Shown: piece by piece, positions 1 to 9,498 of the stretch
Position numbering within the stretch: position 1 is the stretch's first letter
Layout of the letters: each line of letters begins with the position of its first letter
Assembly (NCBI RefSeq): GCF_031143425.1
Contig: NC_090446.1
Coordinates: 659,267,717-659,331,716, forward strand
Source of the DNA: Pleurodeles waltl
Lineage: Eukaryota; Chordata; Amphibia; Caudata; Salamandridae
Reading direction: 5' to 3'
DNA length: 64,000 nt
Notes under the pieces: generated by a model
What the model saw: the letters and a program-made list of their open reading frames with translations, nothing else
Told to the model about the DNA's origin: nothing
The model's database searches: none
Translations under genes and position numbers: made by a program

Positions 1-618
1 CAGCGTCCCCAAACCCCTGTCCCAAGACACGTCAATCAGCAGTGTGCTCACCTGTACAGGGACCCCAGGCCACACCTCGCACACAAGACAATCAGGGACC
101 TGGAGTAAGTGGCAGTGGGCACACCGTTTAGGGGACAGAGGCACAGGCCAACAGGGACACTGGGAGGACTGCTGTGCACCAGGGGGAGGGCAGGATCAGG
201 GAACCAGCTCTCCAGGAGGCACTCTTCGAGATCCTCGGAGCCTTTCAACATTCCCAGGACACGATGGGCCAGATCCCAGACAACGTGCTGGAGAAAAGCT
301 GGCTGCAGGAGGGACAGTGCCAGGGGATCAGGGAGGACTTGCAGGCCATCAACAACACCCTGATCTCCACAGCATGGGTGTTGGTAGACTACTCCAACAT
401 TATGAGGGAGGCAGGGTCACACCAGTGGGCCCCTGCCACTAGGCCAGTCATCTGAACAGCCTTCCACTTCTGCTGCCGCTAGTGGCCAGGAGGCCCCGCC
501 ACAGGACTCATAGGCCAGCAGCACCCCCCCCCCTGCTGAAGGTGAACCACCCCGCAAACGTTCTGTGCAATCCAGACTGAAGCCAGAGACACATGCCAAG
601 ACCCCTGCCAGGAAATGA
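1..618 (+). pseudogene. NAIF1-like Myb/SANT protein, exon 2 (C-terminal part), copy A
   Basis: C-terminal exon of the NAIF1-like gene of Harbinger copy A; the Myb-bearing first exon is off the window. From 174 it encodes an alpha-helical segment with the family pattern P-x-LQEALFEILGAFQHSQDTM, matching the segment LQEALSSIMGAYHHSQETM in copy B. It ends in a basic tail KRSVQSRLKPETHAKTPARK with stop TGA at 616-618, like the basic tail of copy B. An in-frame stop near 453 and a frame change before the tail break it. In intact relatives this part may mediate oligomerisation or nuclear import; that is inference. Confidence 0.75.
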
Positions 619-1102
619 GACTCTCCCGATTGTCCCCCTTGTGTCCCACTCCGTCCCCCTGTCCACCTTGAACTGCCATTGCTCCCCTTCCGATGTCCCC
701 ATGGGCAAAGCACTTGTGCTACAAACAGACTGGAAAAATACCCTGGACTTTCCTCCATCATCACCCCATCCCATTGCACTTTCCCGTCTATATATTAGCA
801 CTATAATCAACACACTTTGATAAAAATCGATTTCGAGTATGTCATGCATTTCAAATATGTATTGATTGAAACAGGTACAGCCATTGCAAATTAACTGTAC
901 ATAGAATGAGCATAGAATTAATGACCTGTAGCTAGCTGTTGTGATCACACCAGGAGTATTTGTCAAATCATCAACATCTGCAAAATGAATAGCCAGAGGG
1001 AACAGTAAGTGGGCATTGAAGTGGGAAATAAAAGCATGCCAATGCCACACAGAATACGACCAAAGTCATTGAAATGTAAAGTTGCACTGGCTTACCTGTG
1101 TG
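619..1102. other. Convergent spacer between NAIF1-like and HARBI1-like genes, copy A
   Basis: Non-coding spacer between the two stop codons of convergent genes. It matches in position the spacers 43991-44469 of copy B and 60318-60789 of copy C. An AATAAA at 1027-1032 reads on the plus strand and could end the NAIF1-like transcript. No other feature is seen. Confidence 0.5.
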
Positions 1103-1483
1103 TCATTGGAAGTACCGACGGATTACAGATGTTCTGTTGTCCACATCCTCATCCTTTGCCTCCTCATCCTCACTGTCCACAGGGTCCACTGCTGCCACAG
1201 GGGCATCTCCAGTCTCCACCTCCTGCAGAAAAAGGACATGGCGTCTGAGGGCCAGGTTGTACAACATGCAGCATGCCGCCACTATCTGGCAGACCTTCTT
1301 GGGTGAGTAGCACAGGGATCCCTGTTGGATGGAGGCACCAGGACCTGGCCTTCAGGAGGCCAAAGGTCCTTTCAATTATCCTTGTGGTTCACCCATGTAC
1401 CTCATTGTAACGTTCTTCTGCCCTTGTCCTGGCATTCCTCACAAGGGTCAGTAGCCATGATATATTTGGGTAACCAGAGTCAC
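1103..1483 (-). pseudogene. HARBI1: HARBI1-like nuclease, exon 3, copy A
   Basis: Last coding exon of the Harbinger nuclease. The acceptor TTTGCAG lies just above 1483, and the exon opens with the conserved D-S-G-Y glycine-loop region that completes a split Gly codon from exon 2. It carries the third acidic residue of the DDE triad in the R-I-I-E-R-T-F-G-L-L-K-A-R block, then an acidic tail (E-D-E-E-A-K-D-E-D) and the C-terminus R-R-Y-F-Q before TGA (1103-1105). One or more indels in the R-x-x-C-L-H region force a frame change, and a stop replaces a residue in the N-E-x-H-G block. Only 18 bp separate it from the LTR inserted in the preceding intron. The assignment is secure; the gene is broken. 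Confidence 0.85.
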
Positions 1484-1501
1484 CTGCAAATATTGAGGGA
1501 C

Positions 1502-4386
1502 TGTAGGAGGCTGAACTGGCTTGTAGTGAGTACCAAGGGGTACTTACACCTTGCACCAGGCCCAGGTATCCCTTATTAGTGTATAGGGTGTCTAGCAGCT
1601 TAGGATGATAGATAATGGTAGCTTAGCAGAGCAGCTTAGGTGAACTAGGAGACGAGTGAAGCTCCTACAGTACCACTAGTGTCATATGCACAATATCATA
1701 AGAAAACACAATACACAGATATACTAAAAATAAAGGTGCTTTATTTTTATGACAATATGCCAAAAGTATGTCAGTGAGTACCCTCAGTATGAGGATAGCA
1801 AATATACACAAGATATATGTACACAATACCAAAAATATGCAGTATAGTATTAGAAAACAGTGCAAACAATGTATAGTTACAATAGGATGCAATGGGGACA
1901 CATAGGGATAGGGGCAACACAAACCATATACTCCAAAAGTGGAATGCGAACCACGAATGGACCCCAAACCTATGTGACCTTGTAGAGGGTCGCTGGGACT
2001 GTAAGAAAACAGTGAGAGTTAGAAAAATAGCCCATCCCAAGACCCTGAAAAGTGAGTGCAAAGTGCACTAAAGTTCCCCAAAGAGCACAGAAGTCGTGAT
2101 AGGGGAATTCTGCAGGAAAGACCAAAACCAGCAATGCAACAATGATGGATTTCCAGACGAGGGTACCTGTGGAACAAGGGGACCAAGTCCAAAAGTCACG
2201 ATCAAGTCGAGAGTGGGCAGATGCCCAGGAAATGCCAGCTGTGGGTGCAAAGAAGCTGCTACTGGACAGTAGAAGCTGAGGATTCTGCAAGAACGGCAAG
2301 AGCTAGAAACTTCCCCTTTGGAGGATAGATGTCCCACGCCGTGGAGAGTCGTGCAGAAGTGTTTTCCTGCAGAAAGACTGTAAGCAAGCCTTGCTAGCTG
2401 CAATGCTTGCGGTTGGGGTTTTTGGGTGCTGCTGTGGCCCAGGAGGGACCAGGATGTCTCCAATTGCATCAGGGGACAGAGAGGCCGCCCAGCAAGACAA
2501 GGAGCCCTCTCAGAAGCAGGCAGCACCCGCAGAAGTGCTGGGACAGGCACTACAAAGTGGAGTGAAACAGTGCTCACCCGAAGTTGCACAAGAGAGTCCC
2601 ACGCCGCCGGAGGACAACTCAGGAGGTCGTGCAATGCAGGTTAGAGTGCCGTGGACCCAGGCTTGGCTGTGCACAAAGGATTCCCTCGGAAAGTGCACAG
2701 GAGTCGGAGTAGCTGCAAAACACGCAGTTCCCAGCAATGCAGTCTGGCGTGGGGAGGCAAGGACTTACCTCCACCAAACTTGGACTGAAGAGTCACTGGA
2801 CTGTGGGAGTCACTTGGACAGAGTTGCTGAGTTCAAGGGACCTCGCTCGTCGTGCTGAGAGGAGACCCAGAGGACCGGTGATGCAGTTCTTTGGTGCCTG
2901 CAGTTGCAGGGGGACGATTCCGTCGACCCACAGGAGATTTCTTCGGAGCTTCTAGTGCAGAGAGGAGGCAGACTACCCCCACAGCATGCACCACCAGGAA
3001 AACAGTCGAGAAGGCAGCTGGATCAGCGTTACAGTGTCGCAGTAGTCGTCGTTGCTACTTTGTTGCAGTTTTGCAGGCTTCCAGCGAGGTCAGCAGTCGA
3101 TTCCTTGGCAGAAGGTGAAGAGAGAGATGCAGAGGAACTCTGATGAGCTCTTGCATTCGTTATCTAAGGAATTCCCCAAAGCAGAAACCCTAAATAGCCA
3201 GAAAAGAGGGTTTGGCTACTTAGGAGAGAGGATAGGCTAGCAACACCTGAAGGAGCCTATCAGAAGGAGTCTCTGACGTCACCTGCTGGCCCTGACCACT
3301 CAGAGCAGTCCAGTGTGCCAGCAGCACCTCTGTTTCCAAGATGGCAGAGGTCTGGAGCACACTGGAGGAGCTCTGGGCACCTCCCAGGGGAGGTGCAGGT
3401 CAGGGGAGTGGTCACTCCCCTTTCCTTTGTCCAGTTTCGCGCCAGAGCAGGGCTGAGGGGTCCCTGAACCGGTGTAGACTGGCTTAGCAGAAATGGGCAC
3501 CATCTGTGCCCATGAAAGCATTTCCAGAGGCTGGGGGAGGCTACTCCTCCCCTGCCTTAACACCTTATTCCAAAGGGAGAGGGTGTAACACCCTCTCTCT
3601 GAGGAAGTCCTTTGTTCTGCCTTCCTGGGCCAAGCCTGGCTGGACCCCAGGAGGGCAGAAACCTGTCTGAGGGGTTGGCAGCAGCAGCAGCAGCAGCTGC
3701 AGTGAAACCCCTGAAAAGGCAGTTTGGCAGTACCCGGGTCTGTGCTAGAGACCCGTGGGATCATGGGATTGTGCCAACAATGCCAGGATGGCATAGAGGG
3801 GGCAATTCCATGATCATAGACATGTTACATGGCCATATTCGGAGTTACCATTGTGAAGCTACACATAGGTAGTGACCTATGTGTAGTGCACGCGTGTAAT
3901 GGTGTCCCCGCACTCACAAGGTCCGGGGAATTTGCCCTGAACAATGTGGGGGCACCTTGGCTAGTGCCAGGGTGCCCACACACTAAGTAACTTAGCACCC
4001 AACCTTTACCAGGTAAAGGTTAGACATATAGGTGTTCCAGTATGCCAATGTGAATTGGTGAAATGGGTCACTAGCCTGTTAGTGACAATTTGGAAAGAAA
4101 TGAGAGAGCATAACCACTGAGGTTCTGGATAGCAGAGCCTCAGTGAGACAGTTAGGCACCACACAGGGAACACATACATATAGGTCACAAACTTATGAGC
4201 ACTGGGGTCCTGGCTAGCAGGGTCCCAGTGACACATAACAAACATACTGAAAACATAGGGTTTTCACTATGAGCACTGGGCCCTGGCTAGCAGGATCCCA
4301 GTGAGACAGTGAAAACACCCTGACATACACTCACAAACAGCCCAAAAGTGGGGTTAACAAGGCTAGAAAGAGGCTACTTTCTCACA
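1502..4386 (-). mobile_element. 2,885-bp solo LTR inserted in HARBI1 intron 2 of copy A
   Basis: A single insertion bounded by TG...CA on either strand: on the minus strand it begins TGTGAGAAAGTAG (4386) and ends GCCTCCTACA (1502). It is flanked by perfect 5-bp duplications GGGAC at 1497-1501 and 4387-4391. A minus-strand AATAAA lies near the 1740 end (TAAAAATAAAGCACC), where the R region of an LTR should be. No gag, pol or env reading frame is seen, and no second LTR. The 5-bp duplication and TG/CA ends support a solo LTR of a gypsy or retroviral element. The size is far above the usual 0.3-1 kb. Short open frames inside have no recognisable protein. Confidence 0.75.
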
Positions 4387-4471
4387 GGGACAACATTTTG
4401 CCAGGCACTATCCCATATGGCCAACACCATAGCCATGCAGCAACATATACTGGGTGGGAACCAAGGCTCAC

Positions 4472-5127
4472 CTATTAGCCACACCCTGTGCCTCTGTAGT
4501 TGGGCCATCACATTTGGGATGCTGCTATTCCTTAGGACAAAGGCATCATGTACCAACCCAGGATACTTAGCATTGACGTTGGAGACATACTGGTCCACCA
4601 AGCACACCATTGGCACATTCATAGAGTTGAAACTCTTCCGATTCCTGAACACCGGTTCATTCTGGTGAGAGGGAGAACAAATGCAATATGTGTTCCATCA
4701 ATTGTCCCAATTATATTGGGGATATGTCCCATTGCATAAAACTCGGCCTTCACAGTGGCCAAATCCTCAACCTGGGGGAATGCAATGCAGCTGCACATAT
4801 GTTTTATCAGGGCACACAACACTCTAGTCAGCACTATTGAGAACATTGGCTGTGACATTCCTGCTGCCAAGTCCACTGTCACTTGGAAAGAACCAGTTGC
4901 CAGGAAATGGAGAACCGAGAGCAATTTCACAAGAGAGGAGATCCCAGTGGGATGACTGATAGCGGGTATCAGGTCAGGCTCCAATTGGGCACACAACTCT
5001 GTCATTGCGGCCCTGTCCAGTGTATAGGTGAGTATTATGTGCCTGTCCTCCAGTGTAGCCATGCCCACCAGGGGGTCTGTACACAGGGGTATGTCTCCAT
5101 CTCCTATTCATCTGCAGCGGTAGGAAT
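4472..5127 (-). pseudogene. HARBI1: HARBI1-like nuclease, exon 2 (main catalytic exon), copy A
   Basis: Large middle exon of the Harbinger nuclease, read from acceptor CCCTTAG at about 5128 to donor TAATAG|GTGAGCC at 4472. It contains the N-terminal helical region (L-E-D-R-H-I-I-L-T-Y), the block H-I-P-N-I-I-G-T-I-D-G-T-H with the first catalytic Asp, and P-G-L-V-H-D-A-F-V-L-R-N-S with the second Asp, then Q-L-Q-R-H-R-V-W-L-I at the splice junction. A C-run indel near 5070 and another near 4650 split the frame into two long pieces (4619-5068 and 4472-4652). Exon 3 lies 3 kb away because of the LTR in the intron. Known family role: DDE nuclease that cuts the transposon ends, dependent on a Myb-like partner. 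Confidence 0.88.
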
Positions 5128-5572
5128 CTAAGGGAAAAAAGAGTGAGGAGGCTGTCACAAACTGAACAAGGGAGCCACAACTGTAGTCTGCAATCTGTAA
5201 ACATGTTATGGAACAGTGTGATTTGGCAGGTTTGTGCCTATTTAGCCTGTGACACATCATTATTCCATAGGCCTGCCCCCCCTGAAATAGCGTCTGTCTG
5301 TGGTATGTGGAGGGGCAGGTGGAAGTGAGGTAATGCCTCTGACGTTGTGCACCATGGCGGGAGGCGGTCGGGAACCGCAGTGCAATTCCTCATTGGTTAA
5401 TATTGGGCTCTATGGGGTACAGTGGCCAATGGTGATCTACGCCGGCGGTGAAGGTATGCACCGCCGTGGACGTGACCGCCATTTTCTATCTGATTCCTCA
5501 CTTGTTTCCTGACCTTCCATAGGAGAGGACCTACACTGCATGTGCTGCTGTGACCTGTGTCTGGAACCTACC

Positions 5573-6171
5573 ATGGCCCATGTGACCGGAAAAAGGGCCC
5601 CAGCCTTCAATTTGGAGGAATTGGAGAGACTGGTGGATGGGGTCCTACCCCAGTACAGACTACTATATGGGCCTCCAGACCAACAGGTGAGTACACTGTG
5701 GGCACCATGCATGTGGCATGAATGTATGGAGGTGTGTGAAGGCATTGTGTAAGGGGGAGGGATGTCCTCTTGGCTGGGTACACATTGAGTGATGGGCCAT
5801 GTGTGTGCCAATAGTGATGGAAATGGGTATGGTGAGTCGTTTGTGCTACAGGCTGGACTGTTTGGCTAATGGTGTTATCCTGTCTGTATTGCCTCTGCAG
5901 GTCAGCACCCATCAAAAGAAGGATATATAGCGTGCCATTGCCAAGGAGGTATGTACCCAGGTGGTCTATGGCAGGTAGAGCACCCACTGTCGGAAACAGT
6001 GGGAGGGCCTGAGATGCTGGGCACGGAAGACAGGCAAGGCCAAGCTGGGGATGGCCTCCCAACGAGGAAGGGGTGACCGTCGAACTCTGATGCCCCTGAT
6101 GGGCCGCATACTGGCGGTGGCCTATCCAGAGCTGGATGGATGCTTGAGGGCATCACAGCAGCCACAAGGGG
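5573..6171 (+). pseudogene. MYPOP-like Myb/SANT gene, exons 1 and 2, copy A
   Basis: Two exons of a Myb/SANT-like DNA-binding domain. Exon 1 (5573-5686) starts at ATG and reads M-A-H-V-T-G-K-R-A-P-A-F followed by L-E-E-L-E-R-L-V-D-G-V-L, then donor CAACAG|GTGAGT. Exon 2 (from 5901 or 5910 to 6171, donor GG|GTGATT) contains the W-like, basic helix-turn-helix part ending C-R-K-Q-W-E-G-L-R-C-W-A-R-K and a conserved L-G-M-A-S-Q-R-G-R-G segment. Stops at the first expected Trp and after Y-G-R disable it. The gene runs opposite to HARBI1 and lies within HARBI1 intron 1. The name is by resemblance to the Myb-related partner-of-profilin type; the exact orthology is not shown. Confidence 0.75.
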
Positions 6172-7879
6172 GTGATTACAGTGGCCATCATTGAAGGAAA
6201 TGGCTGGATGGGTGGTATCTGGGTGGTGGGTGTGTGTCAGTGGGTGCCCCTAGGCCAGGCCAGACATAGCAGCATAGGTCCTCTGGTGGCTAAGGGGCTG
6301 AAGGGGAAATACTGCCTACCTAGCTTGTTAGCATTCACTACTGGTCAAGGCTGCGTGGGTCCCAGGTGTACTACAGTTGGCGGTGTGTGCTCCTCCTCAT
6401 GCCTTGGTGGCTAGCAATATCACTAGTAGTGCAATGCATAATGTGTAGGCCTGTTACCTGTGTGTGAGGATGCTGTGTACATCAACAGTGGTGTTGGTGC
6501 AGTCATTGACCCAGTGTATCCTTTGTCTCTCTCCCCCTTTCTTGTTTTGTCATCCCATCCTTATGTGCATTAGCATCATCTGGTGGAACAGCAGAGGCAC
6601 TGGCAACAGAGTAATCTGCATCCCACAGGACCCTGGAAACAGATTTCACTGACGCTGAGGGAACCAGCGGGACAGAGGTCGAGGGGGGCACCACGGCGGG
6701 GACTGGAGGGCACAATACAGACTCTGATACCTCCTCTGATGGGAGCTCCCTGGTGGTGCCAGACACATCTGTGACCAGCCCAGTTACAGCCGCCACCCCC
6801 TGTACCAGCACCGTCCTTCCAGCAGCCCCTCAGCGAGTTGCTCGTGCCTGGTCACCCAGGAAGGTGGACATCTCCTTTGCCCCAACACCTCACGCCCTGC
6901 CCCAGTGAGCACTGCTGCCCTGAGTGAGAAGACTATTTACTTCCTGAGATCCATCTCTGTAGGGCAATCAACCATTGTGAATGCCATCCAGAAGCTGGCA
7001 GCCCAGATGCAGCAATCTAATGCATTCCTGGAGGGCATTCACAGTGGATTGGCGGCCCAACAGAGATTGATCCAGGCTCTGGCCTCCTCTCTGATGGCAG
7101 CCATTGTCCCTGTTTCAACCGTCCCCCCTCCAACTACCACTTCCCAGTCCCATTCACCTCAACCCTAACCCATCACAAGCACACGGCGAGCCGAGCATGC
7201 ACACAGGACAACACCCAAGAATGTCACAGGCAAACACAAGCACCACACTTCATCCCACAGGCACTCACACAAACACCATTAATTTGCAGACACAACAACA
7301 TCCACTATTTCCACTGTCTCCCCCTCCTCCTCCACCTCCCACCGAGTTACGTCCACACTCACACCTACATGCACTACATCATCATCCACTACCTGCATCA
7401 TCACCACTCCAAGCAGAACACACACCTCACTGGCAGACACCTCCACAACATCCATGCACACGTCCCCTGTGTCCTCTCCGACCATGTCTGTCTCCCCTCC
7501 TAAAGTACACAAACACAATCACTCAGACACCCAGCAGCCATCCACCTCACAACAGCATACAACCCATGTACCTGCACCCAAATCCATCAAATACCTCTAA
7601 CAACCACTCCCTCATCCTCTACTCCCATTTTGTCTCCCTCTTCCCACCCCAATGACCCTAAAAAGCGTTTCCTTTCTACTATTGACCTCTTCCCTACCCC
7701 TCCCCCTGTCCTGCACGTATGGCCAGGGTATCAAGAACCCAGCCAAGCACCTCAGCCAAACAGTCCACAGGCCCAGTTTCATTAGCATCTACTCATGGTG
7801 GAAAGGATACAAATACTGAAGAGGAAGGTACCTGCACCAGCCAGCAAGAAGAGGATGGAGCCTGCACCGGCCAGCAAAA

Positions 7880-8103
7880 AGGGGCTGAGCATAAGCCTCC
7901 CACAACCACCACCACAGTGCAGCCTTCGGAGGGTGCAAGGGCTGAGCAGGAGTCTCACACAACCACCACCATCACAGTGCAGACATCGGAGGGTGCAGGG
8001 ACTGAGCAGGAGCCTCCCACAACCACCACCACCACAGTGCAGCCATTGCAGGATGCAGGGGCTGAGTAGGAGCCTCCCAAAACCACCACCACAGTGCAGC
8101 CGT
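7880..8103 (+). repeat. 60-bp in-frame tandem repeat, about 4 units
   Basis: Four units close to 60 bp (starting near 7881, 7939, 7999 and 8059) share GCTGAGCAGGAGCCTCCCAC and a run of ACC codons. The unit length is a multiple of three and encodes a 20-residue Glu/Pro/Thr-rich repeat, so the array can expand without a frame change. It lies in exon 3 of the MYPOP-like gene. Confidence 0.85.
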
Positions 8104-8162
8104 CACTGTCGGCGGATGCCATATGATCCAGCCTCCATGGGCTGCTCCGCGGCCTGCCCCCA

Positions 8163-8670
8163 CCAGAACCAGTGGGCAAGTCACCCAATCCAGAAACTGA
8201 GGGCCATCACTCCCTAGGATGAAGCACAAGGCATGTTGTCCCCTCCAGAACCAGTGGGCAAGTCACCCACTCCAGAAACTGTGGCCCATCACTCCCCAGG
8301 ACAAAGCACAGGGCATGTTGCCCCCTCCAGAACCAGTGGGCAAGTCACCCACTCCAGAAACTGTGGCCCATCACTCCCCAGGACAAAGCACAGGGCTTGT
8401 TGTCCCCTCCAGAACCAGTGGGCAAGTCACCCACTCCAGAAACTGTGGCCCATCACTCACCAGGACAAAGCACAGGGCATGTTGCCCCCTCCAGAACCAG
8501 TGGGAGAGACACCCACCTGAGAGACTGTGGCCTTCACTCCCCAGGACCAAGCACAGAGCATGTTGCCCCCTCCAGAACCAGTGGGCAAGTCACCCACCTG
8601 AAAGACTGTGACTTTGCACTCCCCAGGACCAAGCACAGAGCTTGTTGCCCCCTCCAGAACCAGTGGTCTT
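8163..8670 (+). repeat. 82-bp tandem repeat, about 6 units
   Basis: The block CCAGAACCAGTGGGCAAGTC recurs at 8163, 8245, 8327, 8409, 8491, 8572 and 8654, a period of 82 bp with one 81-bp step. Because 82 is not a multiple of three, each unit shifts the reading frame, and all three frames show the same peptides in rotation. It lies at the 3' end of the MYPOP-like gene and is related to the arrays of copy B (shared phrase for 'CCACTGGTTCTGGAGGGGG' on the other strand). Confidence 0.9.
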
Positions 8671-9084
8671 GTTTCTGCATCCGGCTGAGATACCTCCCTC
8701 CCTGAGGTGCCTGCCTATTTGCAAACTGATGCCCCTGCAGTGTTCTCTCCCTATTGGTACAGGGATCAAGTGGTGCCTTGGACTTTGCCCTGTTGCCATG
8801 TGGCCCCTGTGAACTGTGGACTGGGCAGTGTCCCTTTTTTGTACATTTGTACATATCTGTTGCATTGCCAGATCGACTTAATATTTTTGATGTTGATCTT
8901 ATTACAATCACTTTAGTCAATTCCTGTTGTCCTTGCAGTATTCAGCTGAGTTACGGGGATAAATCATTTTTTTGGTGCAGCTGGTTTTATGTATGGTGTG
9001 TGTGTATGGGGTGTGGGTGGTGCGTGTGTGTGTCACTCTCGTTTTCCTCCCACCCTCCCTTGTGTGCTAGGTGGCTATACTCAC

Positions 9085-9167
9085 CGTCGTCGTCTTTGCC
9101 GGCGTTGGTGTTCCAGGTGGAGCATGACGTAGAAGATCATCAGAAAGACTTGCAGTTCTGGTTCCAT
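9085..9167 (-). CDS. HARBI1: HARBI1-like nuclease, first exon (83 bp), copy A
   Basis: Minus-strand ATG at 9167 followed by 83 bp ending at donor GACG|GTGAGTA. It encodes M-E-P-E-L-Q, then a hydrophobic stretch (V-F-L-M-I-F-Y-V-M-L), then a basic end (R-R-Q-R-R-R). Copy B has the same start, length and splice position at 39735-39817, and copy C has an 82-bp version at 55001-55082. The reading direction and the terminal position fit a first HARBI1 exon about 4 kb upstream of exon 2. Short exon, assigned by comparison of the three copies; transcript support would be needed to prove the splice. Confidence 0.65.
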
Positions 9168-9498
9168 GGCGGCGTGGGTCTTCTTTGTGTCTCCAATGGT
9201 GAGTCTTTTCACTTCTGAGCTCTGTTTCCGTCAGGCTTTTGATGGCGTTGGTACCACCCCGGAAAAGGTGGAGGTTTGGCATATCATAATATGGTGGGCG
9301 GAACTTTGTCTTCCGTCTGGCTGTAGGCGGCTACCGCCATGGTGTCTGTTGTTTCCACCCTGGCAGTCGGTGTGGTACATTGGCTATCTTTCAGAGAAAT
9401 CATCGCCATGGTCATAATTTGGCGGTTGTTACCGCCAGCCTGTTGGCGGTATTACTGCCACTTTTTCACCGACCGCTAGGGTCGTAATGAGGGCCATA

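Larger units (their letters stand above)
6574..8705 (+). pseudogene. MYPOP-like gene, exon 3 (low-complexity C-terminal exon), copy A
   Basis: Long last exon, acceptor GTGCATTAG at 6565-6573. It starts with a Ser/Thr/Gly-rich acidic part including D-S-D-T-S-S-D-G-S-S-L-V-V, as in copies B and C. A conserved helical segment follows (6905-7100: A-L-S-E-K-T-I-Y-F-L-R-S-I, N-A-I-Q-K-L, F-L-E-G-I-H-S-G-L-A-A-Q) and is likely a dimerisation coiled coil. Then comes a Pro/Thr/His-rich region and two tandem repeat blocks. Frameshifts near 6895 and 7150 and a stop in the first 15 codons break it. The 3' end is set approximately; the repeats make the true stop unclear. Confidence 0.65.
1..9495 (-). mobile_element. 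Harbinger copy A, three-gene DNA transposon (left end outside window)
   Basis: PIF/Harbinger DNA transposon, oriented so that its HARBI1-like gene reads on the minus strand. From left to right it holds the end of a NAIF1-like gene (plus), HARBI1 exons 3 and 2 (minus), a MYPOP-like gene (plus) and HARBI1 exon 1 (minus). The right terminus is the family's inverted end, read inward GGCCCTCATTACGAC, at 9481-9495, followed by ATA (9496-9498) as the likely 3-bp target duplication. The left terminus lies beyond the window. Gene order and orientation are the exact inverse of copies B and C. A solo LTR sits in intron 2. Stops and frameshifts in every gene show it is inactive. The family call rests on HARBI1 motifs, terminal sequences and agreement among three copies. 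Confidence 0.88.
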
